Shown here: positions 1 through 6,844 of the stretch, in pieces
Numbering within the stretch: the stretch's first letter is position 1
How the letters are laid out: every line of letters begins with the position of its first letter
From: Bacillota bacterium
GTDB lineage: Bacteria; Bacillota; Negativicutes; Sporomusales; Sporomusaceae
Reading direction: 5' to 3'
Length of the DNA: 39,019 bases
Assembly (NCBI GenBank): GCA_023443285.1
Contig: JAEZVB010000069.1
Coordinates: 1-39,019 of the forward strand
Notes under the pieces: model-generated
Seen by the model: the letters and a program-made list of their open reading frames with translations, nothing else
What the model was told of the DNA's origin: nothing
Database searches by the model: none
Program-made: the position numbers and the translations under genes

Positions 1-370
1 AGGTAAACCCTCGCCCTAATACCGGACGACTAAGTTTACTAATAATAGTAAAAACAAACAGAGAAAACGCATAACTACCAAATGCATGTTGTACTTTATC
101 AAAAACTGAAGATGTAGTATAAAAATCCCAATATAAACCAAGAAAACTATCACTAATAAGCACTAGCATTACGCTAGCTCGAAGAGTGTTGTTCAGTTGA
201 ATACCGTTCTTTATTTCAAAGAAAGAATATCCTATCCACATAATTATTTTGACCAATATGTTCTGAGCATAGTCATATCGTCCCTGTTGCACCAAATCCA
301 GGGCTAGCACTGACAAAATTACCAGGAAAACAACGGTAAGAATACTCATTACTTTCGCATGAACAGTCAA
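1..370 (-). CDS. Membrane protein, DUF2238/YjdF-like, cut by window edge
   Basis: The minus strand reads open from about 370 to the window edge, about 123 codons with no stop, so the C-terminal part lies outside. The chosen start is TTG at 370, which has GGAGG at 378-382 with about 7 nt spacing. The ATG at 349 in the same frame has no comparable site. The N-terminal residues form a hydrophobic helix (ILTVVFLVILSVLAL), and further on there is a FDKVQHAFGSYAFSLF stretch. An aspartate followed by HxxG in a membrane helix of this kind is typical of the DUF2238/YjdF family of inner-membrane proteins, whose function is unknown. The family call rests on memory of that motif and is moderate. It is oriented away from the tRNA-Leu and separated from it by a strong terminator. 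Confidence 0.6.
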   Translation of the reverse strand, partial: MTVHAKVMSILTVVFLVILSVLALDLVQQGRYDYAQNILVKIIMWIGYSFFEIKNGIQLNNTLRASVMLVLISDSFLGLYWDFYTTSSVFDKVQHAFGSYAFSLFVFTIISKLSRPVLGRGFT

Positions 371-475
371 ATATGTCCCTCCAGCGCATTGGCAGTAAGA
401 TATTTTATAGCTCCTTCTCTCTTATTTAGTTTATCAAAAGAATGTTAGATTATTTTAGACTTAAAGAAACATATA

Positions 476-518
476 CAAAGAAAAGCTTCTCAGATAAAAT
501 CTGAGAAGCTTTTCTTTG
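476..518 (-). terminator. Long perfect hairpin, terminator of tRNA-Leu
   Basis: Two perfect 20-bp arms (476-495 and 499-518) enclose a 3-nt loop. The structure begins directly beyond the CCA end of tRNA-Leu and its arms end in A/T-rich tracts, so it would end transcription in either direction. Confidence 0.85.
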
Positions 519-519
519 T

Positions 520-604
520 TGGTGCGGGAGACAGGAATTGAACCTGCACGCCTCGCGGCGCTAGATCCTAAGTCTAGTGCGTCTGCCAGTTCCGCCACTC
601 CCGC
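520..604 (-). tRNA. tRNA-Leu (UAG)
   Basis: On the minus strand a complete class II tRNA folds: acceptor arms 598-604 and 524-530 pair as GCGGGAG/CTCCCGC. There is a long variable arm, a TTCAATTC T-loop, and the anticodon loop reads CTTAGGA with anticodon TAG. The discriminator A is at 523 and CCA is encoded at 520-522. Confidence 0.95.
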
Positions 605-631
605 ATAAGTTAGATTGTCGCTGCAGATGTT

Positions 632-660
632 ATAATATCATAGTTATTTTACTATGTCAA
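632..660 (-). promoter_or_regulatory. Sigma-A promoter of tRNA-Leu
   Basis: On the minus strand TTGACA (655-660) is followed after exactly 17 nt by TATTAT (632-637). This is close to the sigma-A consensus and lies about 30 nt before the mature tRNA end. Confidence 0.8.
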
Positions 661-692
661 TAACTAAATTGAAGATGTTATGTTTAGCTATT

Positions 693-736
693 AAAGAGAT
701 ATTTGAACACATGTAATCCGTGTCAAATATCTCTTT
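693..736 (-). terminator. Terminator after sufB
   Basis: Arms 693-706 and 723-736 (core AGAGATATTTGA/TCAAATATCTCT) form a hairpin flanked by A and T runs. It lies 29 bases past the sufB stop, so it most likely ends the sufCB transcript. Confidence 0.65.
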
Positions 737-764
737 TTGCTTTCACATACAATGCATCAGTCAG

Positions 765-1991
765 TTACGAATAATTCCCAAGACTAAATTCCTTAATGAC
801 AGCGTCAATCTCCTTTGTCAATGTTTCAGGCAATCCCTCAATATTCACATTAAGAAAGCCGCGCACAATCGTGGCTACTGCTTCTTCCTCATTAAGACCG
901 CGTGCCATCAGATACTCGATTTCTTCCGGAGCAATTTTGCCAACTGCCGCTTCATGACTGAGTTCAGCATTGCCGGTTCGCGCTTCCAATTCCGGTACTG
1001 CATGAATAACACCTTGTTCTGACAATAACAAGCCATGACACTCCAAATGTGCTTTAGTTTCCGGCGACTGCCCCAGCAAATGACCACGATTAATCACTAC
1101 ACCACCGGTGCTAAGCGTCCGGGCAATAATCTCAGCCTTGGCGCCCGGCGCCGCTAGAATCGCCCTCCCGCCAATATCCATATGTGAACCAGGCGGTGCA
1201 ACTATAATGGAGTTAATTCGAGAAACAGCTCCTGCTCCAACCAGTTTTGTTGTCGGATACATTTGTAAATCATGAACCACCTGCATACAGATATAATTCG
1301 AAATATACAAACCGTTCTCTTCAACTATGACACCAGTACGAGGCCTAACCGCAACCTCCTCACCCCAACGGTGAAGCATGGTGAATGTCAACTTTCCGCC
1401 CTTTTTTACATAAAATTCACTAATGCCAACATGCATACCTTTTTTTACATGAGGATCAGTGCCACAACCCGTAATAACGTGTAATTCTGCCCCTTCTTCT
1501 ACAATAATAATATTATGAACATCTTGGATAATGTCTTCCTGCCCGATATATAGACAAGCCTGCACCGGATAATCAATCTTACTTCCCGCTAAAGCCCTGA
1601 TAAAATAACCATGTTCCTGATGCAACGCTGCCCTGGCAGTATATTTATCCACATCCGGTTCAACCGCCTGCCACCAATAATCACTCAGCCATTCATACTT
1701 CTTTAAAGCATCCTCTGTACTCAAAATCTCTACGCCATCGCTGGCAACATTGCAATGAACAACCGAATGATCAATCTGCATATATGTTCCTGACCGTTCC
1801 CCACCCGCTATTTCCATACCAATGCTCTCAAGCTGGGTTTGCTGTTCCAAAGTAAGCTGAGCGGGGTCGGAAAGATAAGGCTGGTCAATACCTTTGTCAG
1901 TAAAGGTCGAAAAATCTATATCAGCACCGAGAACGGCCTTTTTCTCAGCCGCGGCTTGTGCCTTGTCCCTGATACTTACCGTATTCTTCAT
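765..1991 (-). CDS. sufB: SufB/SufD-family Fe-S cluster scaffold protein
   Basis: This 408-residue protein carries the right-handed beta-helix core of SufB/SufD proteins, seen as repeated hydrophobic/glycine segments from about residue 130 to 330 (for example the stretch with GGRAILAAPGA). The C-terminal part has the conserved ELSHEAAVGKI region. With the ATPase SufC it would form a scaffold on which Fe-S clusters are built in the cytoplasm. Only one SufB/D gene and one SufC gene are present, without SufS, SufU or SufE. This matches the short SufBC-like systems (called SMS) known in archaea and some anaerobic bacteria, rather than the full SUF operon. The start ATG is at 1991, 12 nt after the sufC stop, with a G-rich site upstream. 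Whether it should be called sufB or smsB is a naming question. Confidence 0.9.
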   Translation of the reverse strand: MKNTVSIRDKAQAAAEKKAVLGADIDFSTFTDKGIDQPYLSDPAQLTLEQQTQLESIGMEIAGGERSGTYMQIDHSVVHCNVASDGVEILSTEDALKKYEWLSDYWWQAVEPDVDKYTARAALHQEHGYFIRALAGSKIDYPVQACLYIGQEDIIQDVHNIIIVEEGAELHVITGCGTDPHVKKGMHVGISEFYVKKGGKLTFTMLHRWGEEVAVRPRTGVIVEENGLYISNYICMQVVHDLQMYPTTKLVGAGAVSRINSIIVAPPGSHMDIGGRAILAAPGAKAEIIARTLSTGGVVINRGHLLGQSPETKAHLECHGLLLSEQGVIHAVPELEARTGNAELSHEAAVGKIAPEEIEYLMARGLNEEEAVATIVRGFLNVNIEGLPETLTKEIDAVIKEFSLGNYS

Positions 1992-2003
1992 ACTTCATCC
2001 CCC

Positions 2004-2756
2004 CTATAATGCGCAATTAATACATTCCTCATAGCCTCTGTCATGAATGCAAGCCAGCATTTCCTGCGGATTGCCACTGCACGACAAGGTTCCCTGATAC
2101 ATTACATGAGCTATATCTGCAGGAATAAAATCCAAAATATGCCCGGTATGTGTAATGATTAATCCCGATTTTTGCCGGTCAGTCCGGCGTTTTTTTATGG
2201 TTATTCCGTTTTTTCTAATACCCCGCTCTAAAATGTAATTGGCGGCCTGTCCAACTACAGCAATATTTTCAATGTCAACTCCCGACTCAGGTTCATCCAG
2301 CATGACTAAATCCGGTTGTTGCGCCAATAATTGCAATAATTCGGAACGTTTGATTTCACCACCGGAAAATCCTTCATTCACGCCTCTATCCAAAAATTCC
2401 AGCATATTGGTTTTATTTGCCAGCATTTCAACATCCACTTGGTTATTCCCACAAATAGTTACCATTTCCCGCACAGATAATCCTCGTAAAGTTGGCGGTC
2501 TTTGGATCATAACGCCAATCCCTCTGCGCGCACGCTCATCTACCGGCAGATCGGTAATATCTTGTCCTTTGAAATAAATCCTCCCAGCAGTAATTGTATA
2601 CCGGGCAAAACCCATAATGGCACCCATTAAGGTCGATTTGCCTGTACCATTTGGTCCAAAGAGCACATGTACTTCTCCCGGTTTAATATGCAGGTTAATA
2701 TCATGCAATATAGGTTTGTTATTTACTGCCACTGCTAAATTTTCCAGCTTTAACAA
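2004..2756 (-). CDS. sufC: SufC-type ABC ATPase for Fe-S assembly
   Basis: An ABC ATPase of 250 residues that powers the SufB scaffold. Walker A is GPNGTGKST at residues 34-42, the signature is FSGGEIKR, Walker B is LVMLDEPESGVD, and the H-switch is in ITHTG. I place the start at TTG 2756 because GGAGGAG lies 8 nt upstream. The longer ATG at 2771 would put that ribosome site inside the gene. A basic stretch (RKNGITIKKRRTDRQKSG) sits between the D-loop and the H-switch and looks longer than in the usual SufC. It is the first gene of a two-gene operon with sufB and is preceded by a large inverted repeat at 2796-2852. Confidence 0.9.
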   Translation of the reverse strand: MLKLENLAVAVNNKPILHDINLHIKPGEVHVLFGPNGTGKSTLMGAIMGFARYTITAGRIYFKGQDITDLPVDERARRGIGVMIQRPPTLRGLSVREMVTICGNNQVDVEMLANKTNMLEFLDRGVNEGFSGGEIKRSELLQLLAQQPDLVMLDEPESGVDIENIAVVGQAANYILERGIRKNGITIKKRRTDRQKSGLIITHTGHILDFIPADIAHVMYQGTLSCSGNPQEMLACIHDRGYEECINCAL

Positions 2757-2795
2757 CGCTATCTCCTCCATAGGCTAGAATAATTTCTGCGTATC

Positions 2796-2852
2796 ACTAT
2801 ACTCTTATAAACCAATTCAATATCTATGTGAACTGGTTTATAAGAGTATAGT
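2796..2852. repeat. 23-bp-arm inverted repeat in the sufC leader
   Basis: Arms 2796-2818 and 2830-2852 match in 22 of 23 positions (the exception could be a G-T pair) around an 11-nt loop. On the minus strand TTGAAA (2885-2890) and TAAGAA lie just upstream with 17 nt between them, so the repeat would begin near the start of the sufCB transcript. It could be an operator or an RNA hairpin; it is unlike the 20-bp palindrome nearby. Confidence 0.6.
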
Positions 2853-2925
2853 AAGACTATTCTTATTAGTTTCGTTTTTCACTTTCAATAATCCTTCTTC
2901 AAAATTTGTTTATCTACTTTCTTTC

Positions 2926-2955
2926 TTGACATTACCCATAGCCGTAGTATATAGT
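2926..2955 (+). promoter_or_regulatory. Orphan sigma-A promoter
   Basis: TTGACA at 2926-2931 and TATAGT at 2950-2955 (18 nt apart; TATATA at 2948 would give 16). It has the same layout as the DUF134 promoter at 4017 and the promoter at 11244, but no gene follows on the plus strand. Confidence 0.65.
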
Positions 2956-2981
2956 TATTATGAAATATATCTCATAATAAC
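2954..2981. promoter_or_regulatory. ORP-region palindrome, site 1
   Basis: A 28-bp palindrome (13 of 14 half-site positions match) whose core is TTATGAAATATATCTCATAA at 2958-2977. It overlaps the end of the orphan -10 box. This is the longest version of the motif also seen at 4047, 4532, 8248, 9221, 11275 and 11344. Confidence 0.8.
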
Positions 2982-3033
2982 TATCGGTTAGTAGGGAGGG
3001 ACGTTTTGTTATTGTAAGGTGGTTATATCAAAG

Positions 3034-3084
3034 CCGGAGACACAATCTGCCTCATTGATTGAACAAGACAGATCGTATCTCCGG
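3034..3084. terminator. Hairpin between orphan promoter and the 3092 gene
   Basis: Arms 3034-3049 and 3069-3084 (CCGGAGAYACRATCTG type) pair at 14 of 16 positions plus two possible G-U pairs. There is no clear T-run on either side, so terminator function is only probable. Confidence 0.45.
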
Positions 3085-3091
3085 TAAAATC

Positions 3092-3481
3092 TTAGAGTGA
3101 TTTTCCTATTTCCGGGCCAGGTGATGTTACTATAATTTCCTCAATTTCAACCGCAATAACACCTTTTGCAGGCAACTTAAGCGCAGCTGACATAGCATTC
3201 CCCTCATTAACAAGCGGTCCTTCGCTTATATAAGAAGCCGTACCCTTGATCTGGTAACCCTGAAGCTTCTCAGCATTGTATGCCGCAACCGCAACTTTGG
3301 GATTACTTTTAATATTTTCAAGTGTTTTTTTCATAAAGACATCTACAAGCATTAACCTATTGTCATCAAGTACCTTGGTAAAATATATAGGCACAGCGTT
3401 GGGGGTATTTCCCGCAGTTGCAAGGATCCACATTTTATTTGCATTAAGAAAAGCCTTAACTTCGGAATTTAACGCTTTCAC
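3092..3481 (-). CDS. Pyridoxamine 5'-phosphate oxidase-like flavin protein
   Basis: The 129-residue protein has the FMN-binding split-barrel layout. It opens with an N-terminal helix, then MWILATAG strands with an NAVPIYFTKV segment, MKKTLENIKSNPKVAVAAY at residues 50-68, and the KGTASYISEGP strand at about 79-89. Such proteins bind FMN or related cofactors and reduce small substrates; the actual substrate cannot be read from the sequence. The start ATG has a GAGGAAACAG ribosome site upstream. The gene is divergent from the HxlR regulator at 3658. Since HxlR regulators often control a neighbouring flavin or quinone reductase, this is its most likely target. Confidence 0.8.
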   Translation of the reverse strand: MKALNSEVKAFLNANKMWILATAGNTPNAVPIYFTKVLDDNRLMLVDVFMKKTLENIKSNPKVAVAAYNAEKLQGYQIKGTASYISEGPLVNEGNAMSAALKLPAKGVIAVEIEEIIVTSPGPEIGKSL

Positions 3482-3560
3482 GATCTGTTTCCTCCTCTAT
3501 TCATTTATGATTTTGTCTACGTAGGCAGCTGCCAATATTATGATATACTTGCAACTTCAC

Positions 3561-3608
3561 AAAAACAAGTATGCACTTTCGGGTAACATAGGTAACCTAA
3601 AGGTAATT
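3561..3608. promoter_or_regulatory. Probable HxlR operator block with GGTAAC direct repeats
   Basis: Three direct repeats GGTAAC (3582), GGTAAC (3591) and GGTAAT (3602) lie in the space between the divergent genes. A 48-bp block containing them recurs at 11161-11208 with only four differences, which argues for functional or recently duplicated sequence. Confidence 0.6.
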
Positions 3609-3657
3609 AAAATCTACTAATGTAATTCTCAAAAATACATATAATAGGAGATACGTC

Positions 3658-4008
3658 ATGGAAATTACAAAATGTCCCATTGAGATAACCCTCTCGCTAA
3701 TAAATGGAAAGTGGAAACTTCTCCTAATTCGCGAACTACTAGGAGGTGGAAAACGTTTTGGTGTATTACAGAAAAGCGTTGGGCCTATCAGCGCAAAAAT
3801 TTTGACGCAGCAGCTTAGAGAAATGGAGAATGATGGTCTGATTGAGCGAAAAGTTTTCCCAGAACTTCCACCAAAGGTTGAATATTCATTAACTCCTTTA
3901 GGCCAAAGTCTCTTGCCAATTATGGTTGCTATGAGAAAATGGGGACTAAACGTCACTACTAAATACACATCTAAATGCCACAATTGCAAACAATGCGGGC
4001 CTATCTAG
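3658..4008 (+). CDS. HxlR-family transcriptional regulator
   Basis: A 116-residue winged-helix protein of the HxlR/DUF24 family: CPIEITLSLINGKWKLLLIRELL at the start, then the recognition region VGPISAKILTQQLREMENDGLIERK, the wing with VEYSLTPLG, and a C-terminal helix. The conserved N-terminal cysteine (C6) is the residue used for redox or electrophile sensing in relatives such as YodB and HypR. A second cysteine group lies at the end (C107, C110, C113), suggesting metal or thiol sensing. The start ATG has AGGAG nearby. The gene sits between the flavin oxidase (divergent) and the ORP-like operon, whose promoter begins 9 bases after its stop. Its own operator is probably the GGTAAC repeat block. 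Effector unknown. Confidence 0.88.
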   Translation: MEITKCPIEITLSLINGKWKLLLIRELLGGGKRFGVLQKSVGPISAKILTQQLREMENDGLIERKVFPELPPKVEYSLTPLGQSLLPIMVAMRKWGLNVTTKYTSKCHNCKQCGPI

Positions 4009-4016
4009 AATATTCC

Positions 4017-4045
4017 TTGACATACAGTATATAATAATATATACT
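4017..4045 (+). promoter_or_regulatory. Sigma-A promoter of the ORP-like operon
   Basis: TTGACA (4017-4022) and TATACT (4040-4045) are separated by 17 nt, nearly ideal. The palindromic operator begins two bases after the -10 box, so a bound protein would block initiation. Confidence 0.88.
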
Positions 4046-4046
4046 G

Positions 4047-4068
4047 ATTATGAAATATATCTCATAAT
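4047..4068. promoter_or_regulatory. ORP-region palindrome, site 2
   Basis: A 22-bp palindrome with one mismatched pair, core ATGAAATATATCTCAT, placed over the expected transcription start of the DUF134 gene. Confidence 0.85.
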
Positions 4069-4082
4069 TTGAAAGGAGCACT

Positions 4083-4517
4083 ATGGCTCGTCCACACAAA
4101 GAACGTCGCGTTGAACAACTGCCACCAGTTAACCACTACAAGCCTGCCGGAGTTCCTTTACGAACTCTAGAGGAAATTACTTTAACCATTGAAGAAATGG
4201 AAGCTATTCGTTTAGCTGATATCGAACAACTTGATCAAGCAGCAGCAGCAATACGTATGGAAGTATCCCGCCCTACCTTTCACCGGATTGTCAATGCAGC
4301 ACATCAGAAAATAGCTACCGCCTTATGGGGGGGGCATGCTCTGCGGGTTGATGGTGGAACTTTCCGCATTGATCATCAATGCCAAACAGGTCTGCGACAT
4401 TTTGTCTGCTCAACCTGCGGCCATAAATGGACATTGCCGCGTGGCAACGGTCAAAGATGCCAGGAGCTGTCATGTCCTGCATGCCAAGCATCAACCGTTA
4501 GCCGCACCGAAGAATAA
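4083..4517 (+). CDS. DUF134 predicted DNA-binding protein with zinc-ribbon tail
   Basis: The first 90 residues match the DUF134 family: MARPHKERRVEQLP at the start, YKPAGVPLRTLEEITLTIEE, then a helix-turn-helix of the sigma-region-4 type (AAAAIRMEVSRPTFHRIVNAA, about residues 53-73). Residues 100-134 add six cysteines (C100, C109, C112, C126, C131, C134) forming a probable zinc ribbon or metal site. DUF134 genes are commonly found beside MinD ATPases and NifX/ORP proteins in anaerobes. As first gene of this operon and the only DNA-binding candidate inside it, it may be the protein that binds the repeated palindrome; this is inference. ATG has GGAG 7 nt upstream. Confidence 0.85.
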   Translation: MARPHKERRVEQLPPVNHYKPAGVPLRTLEEITLTIEEMEAIRLADIEQLDQAAAAIRMEVSRPTFHRIVNAAHQKIATALWGGHALRVDGGTFRIDHQCQTGLRHFVCSTCGHKWTLPRGNGQRCQELSCPACQASTVSRTEE

Positions 4518-4531
4518 TTTTTTTGCCCAAG

Positions 4532-4551
4532 TTATGAAATATATTTCATAA
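4532..4551. promoter_or_regulatory. ORP-region palindrome, site 3
   Basis: A perfect 20-bp palindrome (TTATGAAATATATTTCATAA), 14 nt after the DUF134 stop and just before the ribosome site of the first MinD-type gene. No good promoter box is visible before it, so it may act within the transcript region or as a second operator. Confidence 0.8.
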
Positions 4552-4571
4552 TTTACAAAGGAGGAAACTAT

Positions 4572-5423
4572 GTGCTTATCAGCATTGCCAGCGGCAAAGG
4601 CGGAACTGGCAAAACAACATTAGCCTTGTTACTTGCTGCCGCGCACTCCCAAGTCACCCTGATTGACTGCGACGTAGAAGAACCAAACTGCCATTTGTTT
4701 CTCCAGCCGCAATGGCAAGGATCCGGACAGGAAATTACCGTCATGGTGCCACGCATTGATAGTGCCAATTGCAACGGTTGTGGCGCTTGTTCAGCCGTTT
4801 GCCTGTTTAGTGCTATCGCAATTTCCGGTAAATCCGCTCTGTTATTTGAGGAACTATGCCATAGTTGCGGCGGTTGCCTGCTCGCCTGCCAGCAAAATGC
4901 CATAACCGAGGAACAAAAAATAATTGGCACAATTACGACTGGAATATCTGCCGCACATTCCAGTATCCACCTAGTAAACGGTACACTCAAGGTGGGTACC
5001 CCGAGTGCTGTGCCGCTCATTAAACGACTGAAACAGGAAAGTTCTCATCTTACAGGAGATATTCTATTAGATTGTCCGCCAGGCACCTCTTGTTCCATGG
5101 TTACTGCTGTCAAAAACAGCGATTTTTGCATCTTGGTTACTGAACCGACACCGTTTGGCAAACATGATTTGGAGTTGGCCATGAACATTACTCGCCTGCT
5201 CCAAATACCAACAGGTGTTGTAATTAATAAAAGTGACGGTGCTGCTGGCGACGAAAGTATTGAAGCATTTTGTGTAAGCCGCCAAGTTCCAATCTTGGCA
5301 AAACTTCCTCACAGCCTCTCTTTTGCCCGACAATATGCTGCCGGCTGCATTCCAACTGACTTCCAAAACAGCGCGGCTTCTATCTGGCGTCAACTTAAAA
5401 CAGAAAGGAGCACGGGAGCATGA
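4572..5423 (+). CDS. MinD-type ATPase with inserted 2x[4Fe-4S] ferredoxin domain (1)
   Basis: A 283-residue P-loop ATPase of the MinD/ParA superfamily (COG1149 type). The deviant Walker A GKGGTGKTT is at residues 8-16. A ferredoxin insert follows with two CxxCxxCxxxC motifs (C67, C70, C73, C77 and C96, C99, C102, C106), then the catalytic-side LLDCPPGTSCS and the VVINKSD base-recognition segment. The start is GTG at 4572 with AAAGGAGG 7 nt upstream; the ATG two bases earlier is in another frame. Pairs of such ATPases are part of the anaerobe-specific ORP complex of Desulfovibrio vulgaris (DVU2103-DVU2109 region), linked there to cell division. It overlaps the next gene by 4 bp (ATGA), which implies coupled translation. 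Confidence 0.9.
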   Translation: MLISIASGKGGTGKTTLALLLAAAHSQVTLIDCDVEEPNCHLFLQPQWQGSGQEITVMVPRIDSANCNGCGACSAVCLFSAIAISGKSALLFEELCHSCGGCLLACQQNAITEEQKIIGTITTGISAAHSSIHLVNGTLKVGTPSAVPLIKRLKQESSHLTGDILLDCPPGTSCSMVTAVKNSDFCILVTEPTPFGKHDLELAMNITRLLQIPTGVVINKSDGAAGDESIEAFCVSRQVPILAKLPHSLSFARQYAAGCIPTDFQNSAASIWRQLKTERSTGA

Positions 5424-6340
5424 AAGAACTAGTCATAGTCAGCGGCAAAGGCGGTACAGGAAAAACCAGCATCAGCGCAGCTCTCGCCTTTCTAGCGCCC
5501 CAAAAAATAATGGTGGACTGCGATGTGGACGCGGCCAACTTCCATCTAATTAGCAGTGCTACTATTAAGGAAACTTATGAATTTAAAGCCGGGTTTCAAC
5601 CGCATATTGATGAAAAAGCCTGTACACACTGCGGCAAATGTACTGACCTTTGCCGGTTCGGTGCCATTACTACCGGCGTTATTACCGCACCGTTAAACTG
5701 CGAAGGCTGCGGTGTATGTGCCTTTAATTGCCCTGAACACGCTATCGCCATGCAGGAGAAAGAAGCCGGTCACTGGTTTATCTCCAACACTCGTTTTGGC
5801 TGTTTAATTCATGCCGAACTCGGCCTGGCAATAGAAAATTCCGGCAAATTGGTTAGCCGGATTCGCCATGAAGCTAAAAAGATTGCTGCAGCCGAGCATC
5901 TGCCCCTTATTATCACTGACGGCCCACCAGGTATCGGCTGCCCGGCAATAGCCGCTTTATCCGGCGCCACTTTAGCGCTGGCTGTTGTTGAACCGTCTCT
6001 GTCTAGCATGCATGATTTAGCACGGTTAGCAGATTTAGTATCCCACTTCCAATTACCCATGGCCGTATGCATCAATAAAAGTACGCTGCACCAAGAGAAT
6101 ACAGAACAAATAAGAAACTGGTGCCACAGTAAAGACATTCCAATATTCGCTGAAATTCCCTATACCGACACCTTCCGCAGCGCTGTTCAGAACGGAAAAA
6201 CAGTGCTAGAAATGCCCGAAGGTGATGTTACGGAAGAACTGGCTAGGCTATGGCAAAACATAGCAACGCGCTTAAACATCCCGCAAAACGAAAGTACGTT
6301 TGACTTACTCCGCCGGAAATTCAATTCTTTCGTTAAATGA
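5420..6340 (+). CDS. MinD-type ATPase with inserted 2x[4Fe-4S] ferredoxin domain (2)
   Basis: A 306-residue paralogue of the preceding protein. Walker A GKGGTGKTS is at residues 9-17. The ferredoxin insert has C68, C71, C74, C78 and C94, C97, C100, C104, followed by IITDGPPGIGC and the VCINKST nucleotide-binding segment. Start ATG 5420 overlaps the preceding stop and has GGAG close upstream. The two ATPases probably work as a pair on the neighbouring ORP proteins, for ATP-driven metal or cluster handling or positioning in the cell. The exact role in this organism is unknown. Confidence 0.9.
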   Translation: MKELVIVSGKGGTGKTSISAALAFLAPQKIMVDCDVDAANFHLISSATIKETYEFKAGFQPHIDEKACTHCGKCTDLCRFGAITTGVITAPLNCEGCGVCAFNCPEHAIAMQEKEAGHWFISNTRFGCLIHAELGLAIENSGKLVSRIRHEAKKIAAAEHLPLIITDGPPGIGCPAIAALSGATLALAVVEPSLSSMHDLARLADLVSHFQLPMAVCINKSTLHQENTEQIRNWCHSKDIPIFAEIPYTDTFRSAVQNGKTVLEMPEGDVTEELARLWQNIATRLNIPQNESTFDLLRRKFNSFVK

Positions 6341-6447
6341 ACACTTTTCTTAGGTGCCTAAGTTGATGTTCCTACGGAATCTTAAGCTATTCACCTATGA
6401 GAAATAGTGCCTTAAAACAAATCATTAAAAAAGCGAGGAAACATACC

Positions 6448-6807
6448 ATGATAATTGCTATTACCGCGCACGGCGAAGACCGCCATGCAACTGTTGATTC
6501 CCGGTTTGGCCGAGCCGATCATTTCGTCCTTTATGACCAAGAAAAAAACACCTGGGATACTGTACCTAACACGCAGAACCTGGAAGCAGCTCATGGCGCC
6601 GGTATCCAGGCAGGACAATCTCTAGCCAAAACCGGAGCCAGTGTACTCATCACCGGTCATGTCGGTCCCAAAGCGTTTAAGGTAGTGAATGCAGCAAATA
6701 TTGCCATGTATTCATTTGGCAATATGAACGGTACCGTTGAGGAGGTTTTGGCAGCTTTTCTAGCTGGCAAGCTAACGCTCATAGCCGCACCAGACGCTGT
6801 TAAATAA
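6448..6807 (+). CDS. NifX/ORP-family metal-cofactor protein (1)
   Basis: A 119-residue protein of the dinitrogenase iron-molybdenum cofactor-binding (NifX/NifY/NafY) fold. It opens with IIAITAHGED, then VDSRFGRADHFVLYD, GAGIQAGQSLAKTGASVLITGHVGPKAF, and ends with TVEEVLAAFLAGKLT. The small size and this pattern match ORP/MTH1175 proteins; the Desulfovibrio ORP carries a Mo-Cu sulfide cluster. I start at ATG 6448 because the motif begins there and GAGG lies upstream. The longer frame from 6397 has no ribosome site. A clear paralogue is encoded at 12252-12620 and a third ORP domain is fused to Mrp in the next gene. Whether a Mo-Cu cluster is bound here is not visible. Confidence 0.88.
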   Translation: MIIAITAHGEDRHATVDSRFGRADHFVLYDQEKNTWDTVPNTQNLEAAHGAGIQAGQSLAKTGASVLITGHVGPKAFKVVNAANIAMYSFGNMNGTVEEVLAAFLAGKLTLIAAPDAVK

Positions 6808-6844
6808 TATCACTAGTAAATATTCAAAGGAGATGGTTCAAAAG

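Noticed and set aside
4047..4068. Palindrome considered as a Fur or Zur box
   Set aside because: It lacks the GATAATGATAATCATTATC-like pattern and no Fur-family gene is nearby.
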